Positions 32,839 to 42,016 of a stretch of 64,000 nucleotides of DNA are shown here, one piece after another; within the stretch, counting starts at the first letter, position 1; every line of letters begins with the position of its first letter. Both the position numbers and the translations under genes were made by a program. The notes under the pieces are model-generated. The model worked only from the letters and a program-made list of their open reading frames with translations, ran no database searches and was not told the DNA's origin. Origin of the DNA: Novosphingobium aquimarinum (GTDB taxonomy: Bacteria > Pseudomonadota > Alphaproteobacteria > Sphingomonadales > Sphingomonadaceae); NCBI RefSeq assembly GCF_009746585.1, contig NZ_WRPO01000005.1, positions 124,001 through 188,000 of the forward strand, in the 5' to 3' direction.

Positions 32839-34587
32839 TTAACCGCGCAGCGAAAGGCTGCCGTTGTCAGGCACGAATGTGAAGCGACGCAACACCGAAG
32901 TGCGATACTCGGGCCGCAAGACGGTATCGACCGCGACGAAGGTCGCGATGCCTTCCTGTCGGCCGAATTCCACTCGGACATATCCCTGATGCATGTTGTC
33001 CGTCCAGCGGACTTCGGGAATATGCTCGGCATAGATCGCATCGAGTTCACGCGCCTTGTCGGGCGAGAAACCGCTTTCGACGAAGTCGCCCGGCGAGGAA
33101 ATGCCGGCGGTCCCAAATTCGATTCCAACCGGCTCGCGTGCATCGTTGACGAGGCTGTTGGCCCAGAAGCTATGACTGTCCCCCACGAGGAATACCAGAT
33201 CGCGCGCGCCGGCCTCTGCCGCTAGATCATAGAGCCGCTCCCGCGCCCAGGGATAGCCCGTCCACGCGTCGGTGTAGTCAGGCAGATTGTACAGGCCGCG
33301 CCAGGCAAGCGAGACCTCCGCCTTGGAGGTGAGCGCAGCCAGTTCCTGCGGGCTCTTGGCGTTGGCGAGCGCCGGGCGTGGGTCGGGCAACACGCCGAGC
33401 GCGACCATGTCCGGAACCAGCAACCGTGCAATGACCATGGGCGACGCGATGATCCGCCATGGCTGTCTGGCCTCGACGGAAGCCTTCAGTGCGGCGGCGA
33501 GGTCGGTCTCGAGTTCAGGCGAAAGCATGGGGCGGTTTGGCGCGCCTATCACATCGTTCTTGAATCTTTCCGCCGACGCGGCATCGGTTATTTGCGTCGC
33601 ATACTGCATGTAGTCGATCTGCTCGGCGCGCGCGGTGTGGCGCGTTTCCAGCGTGTGCAACATGGCGAGGTCGCCGAACGAATATTCGCGCCAGAATTGC
33701 ATGCGCGAGCGGCCCTGATGAGTCAGCCATTCCGGTTCGCGCACCGGCATCCATTCGAAGTACGCCTGGATCGAAGCATCGCGACGGGCCGGCCAGGGGC
33801 CTTCGCTCGCCGGCTGGTGGTTCTGCGCCCCGCCGATCCAGGGATTGTTGGCGGATTCATGGTCGTCCCAGCAAGCCAGCAGCGTGTGATTGGCATGCAT
33901 GGCGCGCGCACCGGCATCGGTCTTGTACTGCGCGTGACGCTCGCGATAGTCGGCAAGGCTGACAATTTCGTGCGCGGGCGCATGGGTACGGCCAATTTTC
34001 TCAGCGACGCTCTGCCCCCAGCTGTCCTTGCCGCCATATTCGTAGATGTAATCCCCGGTATGGAGGACGAAGTCGATCGCCGGATCGCGCGCAATGGCGT
34101 CGTAGGCGTTGAAAAAGCCGAATGCGTAATTCGAGCAAGAGGCAAGCGCGATGCCGAGGCGCTGCACCTGGCCGGTCGGCAAGGTCCGCGCGCGCCCGAC
34201 AGCCGAGATGACATCGCCGACGCGGAAGCGGTAGTAAACGAACGCCCCCTCAGCGAGGCGGTTGGCAAGGACTTTTACCGTGAAGTCGCGCGCCGCGCTG
34301 GTGCGCGCGATACCCTGGCGTATGACCTTTCGGAAATCGGGCGTTTCGCTCAGTTCCCAGACAGCCTCGCTCGGTTGTTCACCAGTTTCCTTAGAGGGCG
34401 AGAGCCGGGTCCAAAGGACCACGCTGGTCGCGTCGGGATCGCCGCTGGCAACGCCGTGCTGGAATATGGGATTGGGGGCAGGGCGCGCCAATGTGCGGAT
34501 CGGACCCGCGAAAAGGACAGCGGCGCTCAGAGAGCCGGCCAGAAGCGCGCGGCGGGATACTTCGCTCGGCAAAGGTGTGCGGATCAT
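32839..34587 (-). CDS. phoD: PhoD-like alkaline phosphatase/phosphodiesterase
   Basis: 582 residues from the ATG at 34587, which has AGGAG nine bases upstream. A twin-arginine signal (SRRALLAGSLSAAVLFAG) directs it to the periplasm. PhoD landmarks: an N-terminal beta domain (QHGVASGDPDATSVVLWTR), SCSNYAFGFFNAYDAIA, DFVLHTGDYIYEYG (metal Asp), CWDDHESANNPWIGG and VGDSHSFW (His). PhoD enzymes release phosphate from phosphodiesters and need Fe and Ca. It lies 113 bases downstream of a TonB receptor in the same direction, as in phosphate-scavenging units. Confidence 0.92.
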   Translation of the reverse strand: MIRTPLPSEVSRRALLAGSLSAAVLFAGPIRTLARPAPNPIFQHGVASGDPDATSVVLWTRLSPSKETGEQPSEAVWELSETPDFRKVIRQGIARTSAARDFTVKVLANRLAEGAFVYYRFRVGDVISAVGRARTLPTGQVQRLGIALASCSNYAFGFFNAYDAIARDPAIDFVLHTGDYIYEYGGKDSWGQSVAEKIGRTHAPAHEIVSLADYRERHAQYKTDAGARAMHANHTLLACWDDHESANNPWIGGAQNHQPASEGPWPARRDASIQAYFEWMPVREPEWLTHQGRSRMQFWREYSFGDLAMLHTLETRHTARAEQIDYMQYATQITDAASAERFKNDVIGAPNRPMLSPELETDLAAALKASVEARQPWRIIASPMVIARLLVPDMVALGVLPDPRPALANAKSPQELAALTSKAEVSLAWRGLYNLPDYTDAWTGYPWARERLYDLAAEAGARDLVFLVGDSHSFWANSLVNDAREPVGIEFGTAGISSPGDFVESGFSPDKARELDAIYAEHIPEVRWTDNMHQGYVRVEFGRQEGIATFVAVDTVLRPEYRTSVLRRFTFVPDNGSLSLRG

Positions 34588-34700
34588 CGATTGGGCTCCT
34601 TCAAGTCGCAACGCTCATGCCCGGGAACTATCGCTGTCGTGTGACGCGGGGATGCAGACTCGCGCCTGCATCCCCTTTTCGTCGAACCATGACGGCGAGA

Positions 34701-37061
34701 TCAGAAATCCGCCGTGAGCGTCACGATCGCCGTGCGCGGCGCACCGATCCAGGCGTAATTGGCCGCGATGCCGCCGAGATAGCTTTCGTCCGTTACGTTG
34801 GTGATGTTCAGTCGAAGCTCGAGGCCCTGGATCGAATCGTCGATGTCCTCGCTTCTAAGCGCTACCGAAATGTCTGTGAGGAAGAAGTTCTCGGCGATCC
34901 AGGTGTTCGCCGTGTTAACGAAGCGATCGCCGGTATACTTGCCCGTCACGCCGAAAGTCAGCGGACCGGCCTGATATGTGCCCGACAACACCCACATATG
35001 CTCCGGAATGCCAGCGACGCGATTGCCCGGCGTTATGCCCTGCTCGGTATCGAGGGTCGGGTTGCCCGTGCCGCGATACGTTGCATCGATATACGTATAG
35101 GAACCATAGAGGCTGAGCCCCGGCAAAGGCCGTACGTTCGCGAGGATCTCGAGCCCTTCTGAATCGATGCCACCCGCATTGAAGAACTTGCCGTCGCCTT
35201 CGCCCAGGTAGTCGTTACCGGCGCCCGTCGAATTCGACACGAAGATGACCTGGTTGGAGAACTTGCTTTTGAACCAGGTTGCCGATGCGTTCAGGATGCC
35301 GCTGCTATAGCGCACGCCCGCTTCCCAATTCTCGGCCGTTTCGGGTTTGATTTCGGAAAAGTCGGCGTTCGAGAACTCTAGCAGAGCATCGGTCAGCGCC
35401 TTGAAGTTCTCCGAGTAGCCCGCGAAGAAATTGAGGCCCGCGATCGGGTTGACCTGCACGCCGCCGGAAAGGAGCAAGTCTGACTTGGATCGAATGCTAT
35501 CGTTGGGCGTTTCGCCGAACAGGTCCTCACGATCGATGTGCGTGAGGAACTGCTTGACCCCGAAGTTCGCCGTAACCGGACCAAACGTGACTTCGTCCTG
35601 CGCATACCACTTGAACGTATCTTGTGGGTACTTCCGGCTGTACTGGGTCCAGTAAGGAATTTCCTCATATTTCGGACCGATCTTCGTGTCGATGACATTG
35701 TGCCAGTTGCGATACTCGCGCCGGGTCGTGTCTTCGTACCAGAAGCCCGCCCGGAGTGTATTGGCCACATCGCCGAAGTTTAGAGCGAGCGCGCCATCGC
35801 CCGTGAACCCAAGGCGTTTCTTGCGATAGTGCGTGTGGCGATAGGACTGCGCACCGATAGCGCCCGCTTCGTAACAAGCCGGATCATAGTTGGGGTCGGT
35901 CGTGCCGCCATAGGGATAGGGAATGTTACCCAAGCATCCCGCGATCGGCGTAAGCGCGCGGCCCGCGGCATCGACGAAATAGATCGTGCCAAGCGGGGAG
36001 CCGCCGTTGACCGTGCTCGACCCGTCAAGCTCGCTTTGCGGATTGCCGACGCCGTCCGCAGTCACATCGACTACGTACTGCGGCACCCAGTCGCCCCGAC
36101 CGCCCATCTCGTGATAGTAAACCGAGCCTTCGAGCTTGAGCATATCCGCCAGTTCAGCATCGGCTTTCAGATAACTGAAGAAGTTCTCGCGCAGCGTGGA
36201 CCACGCACGGCGATAGGCCTGATCCTGGTAGGGGATGCCAGTCCACACACCGACGAGGCCGTCCGTATCGGGGAAAGCCGCGAACTGCGCCGCTGAATAG
36301 ATCTGGTCGTAGTTGTCTTCCTGCGTGTTGTCGTAGGAGGCGTACGCCGTGAGCCGTACAGGAAGAAGATCGGCCGTGATCTTGGCCGCGGCATGATCGC
36401 GGTGGTTCTGCGCCGAATGTTCGATCCAGTCGCTTGCTTGCTGGTAAGAGTACGAGAACCAAGCTTTGGCGGCACCAGCCGCGAAAGTCCCGGTATCGAC
36501 CCGGCCGTAGATGCGCTTGGCGCCGAACGAGCCACCCGACGCCGAAACCCGTACGCGCGAGATATCGAGCGGGTTAGCGGTGACGAAATTGATCGTTCCG
36601 CCCAGCGCCTCGTTGGAGCGCGAGGCGATATCCGCGGTGCCCTGGAAGACTTCGACCGTGTCGATGTTCATGGTGTCGACATAGCGGTTCGCCTTCGAGC
36701 CGCCGCCGTAACCCGAACCTCCGTTAGGCAGTCCGTCGATCGTCGAGCCGACCTGCTGCTGGTCGAGGTTGGTCTGGTATCCGCGCACCGATAGTGTGGT
36801 AGACCAGTCGTCGAAGCCGTAGGCATCGCCCTGATTGACCTGCACGCCGGGTAAAGTGCCGATGAGGTCGATGACCGACGAAACCGCCGATTTGTCGTCA
36901 ATGAGCGTCTCGTCGAGCGCGGAGTTGTTATAGGTGGTCGCCTGACCCGTGACGACGATATCGCCAATAGGTTCATCGTCCGCCCTTGCATTACCGGCGG
37001 TGGCAAACGCTGCGGCGCTGACACCGAACAGGCAGCACGCCTTGATCCAAGAATTCCTCAT
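34701..37061 (-). CDS. TonB-dependent receptor next to phoD
   Basis: 786 residues from the ATG at 37061 with a GGGGGG-rich ribosome-binding site. There is a signal peptide (FGVSAAAFATAGNARAD), a TonB box-like DIVVTGQ, a plug domain (VIDLIGTLPGVQVNQGD, LSVRGYQTNLDQQQVGSTIDGLPNGG in pieces) and a 22-strand barrel ending in Phe. It has no FecA-type signalling extension. Context suggests import of a phosphorylated compound or iron chelate used with the PhoD-like enzyme. Confidence 0.9.
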   Translation of the reverse strand: MRNSWIKACCLFGVSAAAFATAGNARADDEPIGDIVVTGQATTYNNSALDETLIDDKSAVSSVIDLIGTLPGVQVNQGDAYGFDDWSTTLSVRGYQTNLDQQQVGSTIDGLPNGGSGYGGGSKANRYVDTMNIDTVEVFQGTADIASRSNEALGGTINFVTANPLDISRVRVSASGGSFGAKRIYGRVDTGTFAAGAAKAWFSYSYQQASDWIEHSAQNHRDHAAAKITADLLPVRLTAYASYDNTQEDNYDQIYSAAQFAAFPDTDGLVGVWTGIPYQDQAYRRAWSTLRENFFSYLKADAELADMLKLEGSVYYHEMGGRGDWVPQYVVDVTADGVGNPQSELDGSSTVNGGSPLGTIYFVDAAGRALTPIAGCLGNIPYPYGGTTDPNYDPACYEAGAIGAQSYRHTHYRKKRLGFTGDGALALNFGDVANTLRAGFWYEDTTRREYRNWHNVIDTKIGPKYEEIPYWTQYSRKYPQDTFKWYAQDEVTFGPVTANFGVKQFLTHIDREDLFGETPNDSIRSKSDLLLSGGVQVNPIAGLNFFAGYSENFKALTDALLEFSNADFSEIKPETAENWEAGVRYSSGILNASATWFKSKFSNQVIFVSNSTGAGNDYLGEGDGKFFNAGGIDSEGLEILANVRPLPGLSLYGSYTYIDATYRGTGNPTLDTEQGITPGNRVAGIPEHMWVLSGTYQAGPLTFGVTGKYTGDRFVNTANTWIAENFFLTDISVALRSEDIDDSIQGLELRLNITNVTDESYLGGIAANYAWIGAPRTAIVTLTADF

Positions 37062-37225
37062 ACTTGACCCCCCGAGATGCATCGCTGTTGCGGAGCGCCC
37101 ATTGGGGGAAGGTCATGTCAGCAATTTTAAGTTTCCGAGGCAGTTCGCTTTCGCAACGATGAAACAATTGTGAACGGCCTGAAACGATGGACGCGCCCCG
37201 TCGCTGGGGTGTGAGAAAATGTCGT

Positions 37226-37702
37226 TCAATCCGCAGTCGATCGAATGCGTGCGAATGTGGAGATCGCAGTCGCAAGGCATTTGCCTTGATCAGAGTAAAT
37301 ACTCGACCTCGCGAAAAGAACCGAGCGTCCGACTTTATCGATCTGGCCTTCTGCCTCGCAATGATTTGCGATGCCCGGTCGCATGAAGTTGATATTCAGA
37401 TTGATGCTGGCGATCGTCTCTTCGGGTGACAGCACGCTCAAGGCAGCCATCGACATCGCGCAATCCAGCATCGTTGCCACTATCCCGCCGTGAATCAAGC
37501 CATCGCCCTGGCGACCCTGCTCTGGCACGGTAAAGCGGAATCTGACCGAGCCTTGCTGGCCGCGGATGAACACGGCGTTGAGGGCTTTCATCATCGGCGT
37601 CGATGCGAAAGGGACTTCCGTCGCCTCCGTTTCGATCAGCGTGCGAATGACGCTGGCACCCGACAAAGCGGGTCTACTTTCTGGAGCGGAACGCTCACTC
37701 AT
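37226..37702 (-). CDS. PaaI-type hotdog thioesterase
   Basis: 158 residues from the ATG at 37702 with AAAGGTG upstream; the frame is open further upstream through the promoter region but that part is not protein-like. The hotdog signature GLIHGGIVATMLDCAMSMAA (about residues 67-86) with the HGG and Asp positions of PaaI enzymes is clear. It should hydrolyse an acyl- or aryl-CoA. It is divergent from the substrate-binding protein across a shared promoter region. Confidence 0.88.
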   Translation of the reverse strand: MSERSAPESRPALSGASVIRTLIETEATEVPFASTPMMKALNAVFIRGQQGSVRFRFTVPEQGRQGDGLIHGGIVATMLDCAMSMAALSVLSPEETIASINLNINFMRPGIANHCEAEGQIDKVGRSVLFARSSIYSDQGKCLATAISTFARIRSTAD

Positions 37703-37775
37703 TGACTTCACCTTTGCGCGTCTCGGCAGGCATCGCTCATGCGTGCTGCTCGCGATTTGCCAATAACGCACTGAA

Positions 37776-37795
37776 TTGTATAATTGCAAACGAGA
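37776..37795. promoter_or_regulatory. Shared cluster motif, site A
   Basis: TTGTATAATTGCAAACGAGA lies between the divergent thioesterase and substrate-binding genes. It matches site B (48683-48702) at 15 of 20 positions, with the block TTGCAAACGA identical. Probably an operator or activator site for the catabolic cluster. Confidence 0.55.
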
Positions 37796-37820
37796 TTGAT
37801 ATTGTTTTGGGGGAGCGGAA

Positions 37821-38801
37821 ATGATGCTGGATCTGGTGAAAAGGCTTTTCATAAGCTTTGCAGCGATGGCCCTGACAGGGTGTGCGACTGTCCCATCGCC
37901 AGCTGAACCGACCTCGCCACTCCGGCTCCGCGCCAATACCGGGGCCATCGAATCCGCACCTATCCTGCTGGCGGCGCGAGACTATTTCCCCGGCGGGCTC
38001 GAAGTGAGGCGGGGCGCCATCCCCAATCTGGTTGGGGCCGAGAACATCCCCGGCGTATTCGAGCCCGGCCCGGCAGATGTCGCTACGCACGCCGAAACGC
38101 AGGCGCTTCGCTATTCCCTGAAAAACCCGGAGATACGGATCATTCTGACCGTGACCGAGGGGCACTATCGGGTTGTCGCGCGCAAGTCCGCAGGGATCGC
38201 CACGCTAGCGGATCTGAAAGGCAAGCGTATCGGCACTTTGCCCGGAACCTCGGCAGCCTACTTTCTCAACCGGATGCTGTTGTCGGCGAACATTTCCCCC
38301 CAAGACGTCGACATCGTCAAAGTCCCGATCGCAGAGCTGGCCCCGCAGCTTGCGGCCCAGACGATCGATGCCGTGGCAATCTGGGATCCTTATGGCGAGC
38401 GGGCAGCAGTTGCCATCGGTGAGGATCTGGTGAGTTTCTCGGATCGGGCCGTCTATCGGGAAATTTTCAACCTCAATACCACGGCGGAGAAGCTGGCGGA
38501 CCCGGTTCTTCGCGCCGAGATGGTCAAGCTCGTGCGAGCGATAATCGCGGCAACGGCCGACATGAAGCGAGCCCCGGCACGGGCCCAGCAGATTGCAACG
38601 CACGTCACCGGTTTCGATCCTGCCGAAGTGTCCGGAGCGTGGTCGCATATGGTGTTCCCGGCAAGTCTCCCGGACGATCTTCTCGATGTCATGGTGGAAG
38701 AAGAGAAGTGGTTGGCAGAGCAAGCGGAAAGACCAGCCCGATCTCGCGAGCAGCTTGCCAAACTCATCGATTCCAGCGTGCTTGAAGAGGCCTTGCGCTA
38801 A
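37821..38801 (+). CDS. Periplasmic substrate-binding lipoprotein (SsuA/NMT1-like)
   Basis: 326 residues with a lipoprotein signal (FAAMALTGCAT, lipobox Cys at about 21). The body follows the ABC-type nitrate/sulfonate/taurine binding-protein pattern: DVATHAETQALR, LKGKRIGTLPGTSAAYFLNRML, VPIAELAPQLAAQTIDAVAIWDPY. No permease or ATPase gene is adjacent, so it either serves a distant transporter or delivers ligand to another partner such as the receptors that follow. GGGGG precedes the ATG. Confidence 0.85.
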   Translation: MMLDLVKRLFISFAAMALTGCATVPSPAEPTSPLRLRANTGAIESAPILLAARDYFPGGLEVRRGAIPNLVGAENIPGVFEPGPADVATHAETQALRYSLKNPEIRIILTVTEGHYRVVARKSAGIATLADLKGKRIGTLPGTSAAYFLNRMLLSANISPQDVDIVKVPIAELAPQLAAQTIDAVAIWDPYGERAAVAIGEDLVSFSDRAVYREIFNLNTTAEKLADPVLRAEMVKLVRAIIAATADMKRAPARAQQIATHVTGFDPAEVSGAWSHMVFPASLPDDLLDVMVEEEKWLAEQAERPARSREQLAKLIDSSVLEEALR

Positions 38802-38974
38802 TCCGTGTAGCTCGCGGCAACGCGCTCAAAAGGCGCAGAAAATCGTCTACTTGGTATCGAAATATAAGCGCATGAATCAGCCGAGCTGATAAAAATATGT
38901 GCGTCAATATTGAATTGAAAATGCTAATGACATAAAACCCCCTTTATAACACAACGATAAGAGGGGATGTCACT
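38802..38974. other. Leader region ahead of the tandem TonB receptors
   Basis: 173 bases, markedly AT-rich compared with the surroundings. It contains TTATAACACAACGATAA (38944-38960), a weak relative of the shared cluster motif, and AGAGGGG just ahead of the receptor start. No gene is seen. Confidence 0.4.
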
Positions 38975-41818
38975 ATGAAGGAGTGCAACCGGCTGCACGC
39001 CCGTTTCCATTTGGGTCTCAGGGCAACTACGGCACTGGGACTGGCCGTTCTGGCGGCACCTCCAGCCTGGGCTCAGGAGGGCGATGAAGCCGCCGTCCCC
39101 CCAACGGTTCTGCCGGGACAGGCCTCGGCTAAACTCGATAATCAGGCCGACAATTCGATTGTGGTCACGGCCTCACGCACCGCGCGCAACGGGCTCGACG
39201 CGCCGACGCCGACGCAGATCGTCGACAGTGAGGTCCTGGATCGGCAGGCTGCCACGACTGTGATGGAGGTTCTGAACCAGAACCCGGCATTCAAGGCGAC
39301 GCGGTCTCCGGGTGCCAACGCGACCAATGTCGCCAGTCCCGGTCAGGCAACGGCAGACTTGCGCGCGCTCGGCGGGCAACGCACGCTGGTTCTCGTCAAC
39401 GGCGCAAGGATCGTCCCCTTCGCGCCGGCTTCGAACCGATCGGTGCCGACGACGACCGACCTCAACCTCATCCCCACTATGATGATCGACCGTGTGGACG
39501 TGGTGACCGGTGGTGCCTCCGCGCTCTACGGTTCGGATGCCGTATCCGGCGTCGTCAATCTGATCATGAAAACAAGTTACGACGGCATCGATGCGCGCGT
39601 CCAAACCGGCATCTCCGAGAGGGGGGACTATAGGACTTTTCGCGCCGGCTTTGTGGCAGGCAGCGACTTTGCCGATGGTCGCGGTAATGTCGTGATCAGC
39701 GCCGATTACTCGGACAACACCGGCGTCGGCGATATCTACACCCGCGGCTGGGGGCGCCGTGAACAGCTGATCATTCCGATCGGTGGCGGCAACCAGCTGC
39801 TGACCGATAACGTGCGACAGCAGCTGGGCATCGGCGGCGTGATCGTCGGCGGCGCCGATGCGCTGATCGACTATACCTTCAACGACGATCTTTCCATTCG
39901 CCCGTTCGATCGCGGGAGCCCGACGGCAGGCCGCGTCATGGTGGGCGGTGAGGGCCAGTCGCTGATCAAGGGCACGTCGCTCGTTCCGCCGGTCGAGCGG
40001 TTTACCGCCTATGGCAGCATCTATTTCGACTTCTCCGACAGCGTGACGGGCTACATCGAAGGCGGCTGGGCCAAGGCTACCGGCAGCCTCGAAGGCGTGC
40101 CGATCCGTCTGACGCGGCAAGTGATCGCCAACGACAATCCTTATATCCCTGACGCAGTCCGGGCCGAGTTGGGGGGTAATGATCTCTTTATCAGCAAGTA
40201 CGCCTACGATTTCGGGCTGAACCAGTATGCGGTCACCAACGAGACGCCGCACGGTACCATTGGCTTGCGGGGAGAGCTGGGCGACAACTGGCGCTGGGAT
40301 GCCCATGCGACGTATGGCATCAACTATTATCGTCAGCGCGGCACGCAGTTGCCGATCACCCAGAATCTGGCCTTCGCGCTCGACGCGGTGGATGAGGGCG
40401 CGTTCCTGAACAATGCGCCCAACGGCAATATCGTGTGCCGCGCCGTGGCCGCGGGAAATCCGGATGCGGCGGGCTGTGCGCCGCTCAATTTCTTCGGCCG
40501 GAACAACTTCTCCGAGGCCGCGCGCGAGTACGTGTTCGGCGAGAACTTCGCCGATGTGAAATACACGCAATTTACTGCCGCCGCCAATATCGTGGGCGAT
40601 GTCTTTACGCTTCCCGCCGGTCCGGTGACGGTCGCCGTAGGCGGCGAGTATCGGAAGGAAACGCAAAAGCTCACGTCCGATCCGATCGCGCAGCAAAACG
40701 GCTATCTCGGTTCCGGCAACGCCATTCCCTATTCTGGCAAGTTCGACGTGATCGAGGGCTATACCGAAGCGACCGTTCCGGTCTTCTCGATGCTCGATCT
40801 GAACGGTGCGATCCGTTACGCCGATTACAGCACCGCAGGGGGGCAGGTAACCTGGAAGCTGGGTGGTGTCTTCACACCCATCGAAGGTCTCAATCTGCGC
40901 GTGGCACGTTCGCGCGACATTCGCGCGCCCGCGATCAACGAACTGGCCAGCCCCGGCAACAATGTGTTCGCCACGGTCGCTCTAAAAGGGAAGGTCAATG
41001 CCATTCCGGCGAACTCCACGCGGGGTAATCCGGATGTCGGACCTGAAAAGGCCGATACCTGGACGGCCGGTTTGGCCTATCGCGGATCGGGCGCGCTGTC
41101 CGGTTTCGGTGCCTCGATCGACTATTATAACATCAAGATCAACGACGCGATCGCCAACCCTTCGGCGGCGCAAGTCGCACAGCTTTGCGATGACGGTCAG
41201 CAATACTTCTGCGATCAGTTCACCTATGGCCCCGATCCCGAGAATCCGGGCGAGCAAATTCACACCGCACTCGTTTCCGGTACGCTGAACCTCGGCTCGT
41301 TCGAGCAAGAGGGTATCGACATCACCCTCAACTATCGGACAAACGTCGGCTTTCTTGGTGCGAGCGGTCGGTACAGCATCGGTGGCAGTGGAACCTACGT
41401 GTTGCATTCGATCGTCGACCCAGGGGTGGTCGGTGCCGTTGCGCAGGACAATGCGGGCGCGCACAACCCCTATACGCTGGGGGCCATTCCCGATTTTCGC
41501 GGCAACATCACCCAGACGCTCGGCAATGATTCTTTCGAAGTGTCCCTGCAGACGATTTACATAAGCTCCGGCGTCCAGGATTATGCTTTCGAGGGCAAGA
41601 TCAACGACAATTCGGTTCCGTCCGTCACCTACTTCAACGCTTTCGGGAAGTTTTTCGCCGGCTCAGGAAAAAGATTTGAATTCTTTTGGGCTATCAACAA
41701 CCTGTTCGACAAGGATCCCGCGATCACACCCTACTATATTCTGAATGCGCCGGTGAATGGCCAGTATTACGACAAGGTCGGGCGCAACTACATGGCCGGG
41801 ATCCGCATCCGCATGTGA
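38975..41818 (+). CDS. TonB-dependent receptor, tandem copy 1
   Basis: 947 residues, signal peptide ending APPAWAQEG, TonB box-like NSIVVTASR, plug domain (NQNPAFKATRSPGAN, ALGGQRTLVLVNG, VTGGASALYGSDAVSGVVN) and a long barrel ending in RM-stop. It belongs to the large sphingomonad group of TonB receptors with roughly 950 residues, usually importing plant-derived or aromatic compounds or oligosaccharides. It is a paralogue of the next receptor, with which it shares a 41-base identical DNA stretch. A strong terminator follows, so the two are separate units. Confidence 0.93.
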   Translation: MKECNRLHARFHLGLRATTALGLAVLAAPPAWAQEGDEAAVPPTVLPGQASAKLDNQADNSIVVTASRTARNGLDAPTPTQIVDSEVLDRQAATTVMEVLNQNPAFKATRSPGANATNVASPGQATADLRALGGQRTLVLVNGARIVPFAPASNRSVPTTTDLNLIPTMMIDRVDVVTGGASALYGSDAVSGVVNLIMKTSYDGIDARVQTGISERGDYRTFRAGFVAGSDFADGRGNVVISADYSDNTGVGDIYTRGWGRREQLIIPIGGGNQLLTDNVRQQLGIGGVIVGGADALIDYTFNDDLSIRPFDRGSPTAGRVMVGGEGQSLIKGTSLVPPVERFTAYGSIYFDFSDSVTGYIEGGWAKATGSLEGVPIRLTRQVIANDNPYIPDAVRAELGGNDLFISKYAYDFGLNQYAVTNETPHGTIGLRGELGDNWRWDAHATYGINYYRQRGTQLPITQNLAFALDAVDEGAFLNNAPNGNIVCRAVAAGNPDAAGCAPLNFFGRNNFSEAAREYVFGENFADVKYTQFTAAANIVGDVFTLPAGPVTVAVGGEYRKETQKLTSDPIAQQNGYLGSGNAIPYSGKFDVIEGYTEATVPVFSMLDLNGAIRYADYSTAGGQVTWKLGGVFTPIEGLNLRVARSRDIRAPAINELASPGNNVFATVALKGKVNAIPANSTRGNPDVGPEKADTWTAGLAYRGSGALSGFGASIDYYNIKINDAIANPSAAQVAQLCDDGQQYFCDQFTYGPDPENPGEQIHTALVSGTLNLGSFEQEGIDITLNYRTNVGFLGASGRYSIGGSGTYVLHSIVDPGVVGAVAQDNAGAHNPYTLGAIPDFRGNITQTLGNDSFEVSLQTIYISSGVQDYAFEGKINDNSVPSVTYFNAFGKFFAGSGKRFEFFWAINNLFDKDPAITPYYILNAPVNGQYYDKVGRNYMAGIRIRM
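39260..39300 (+). repeat. 41-base segment identical to 42287-42327
   Basis: The stretch coding for the plug sequence VMEVLNQNPAFKAT is identical base for base in both tandem receptors, although the flanking codons have diverged. This points to tandem duplication with local gene conversion or strong constraint. Confidence 0.9.
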
Positions 41819-41847
41819 GCCATCTCGCAAATCCAGCCGACTAAGCG

Positions 41848-41882
41848 AAGGGCGCCTGTGGCAGGTCACAGGCGCCCTTTTT
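41848..41882 (+). terminator. Rho-independent terminator
   Basis: AAGGGCGCCTGTG (41848-41860) pairs perfectly with CACAGGCGCCCTT (41867-41879) around a 6-base loop, followed by a T-rich run. It separates the two tandem receptor genes. Confidence 0.92.
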
Positions 41883-41945
41883 GTTTGTCATGCTGCGCTC
41901 TCGCATTCTCTTGTCAAAGCTCAAAATCAGTATAAGCAAACCGTG

Positions 41946-41965
41946 TTCTACAATACCAAACGAAT
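41946..41965. promoter_or_regulatory. Shared cluster motif, site E
   Basis: TTCTACAATACCAAACGAAT lies 51 bases ahead of the second tandem receptor and matches site B at 16 of 20 positions, including the end block AAACGAAT. Confidence 0.5.
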
Positions 41966-42016
41966 CGGGTTGAGAGCGAAGGCGGTGTCAATGCCGCTCA
42001 CGAGGGAGGATGGGAA

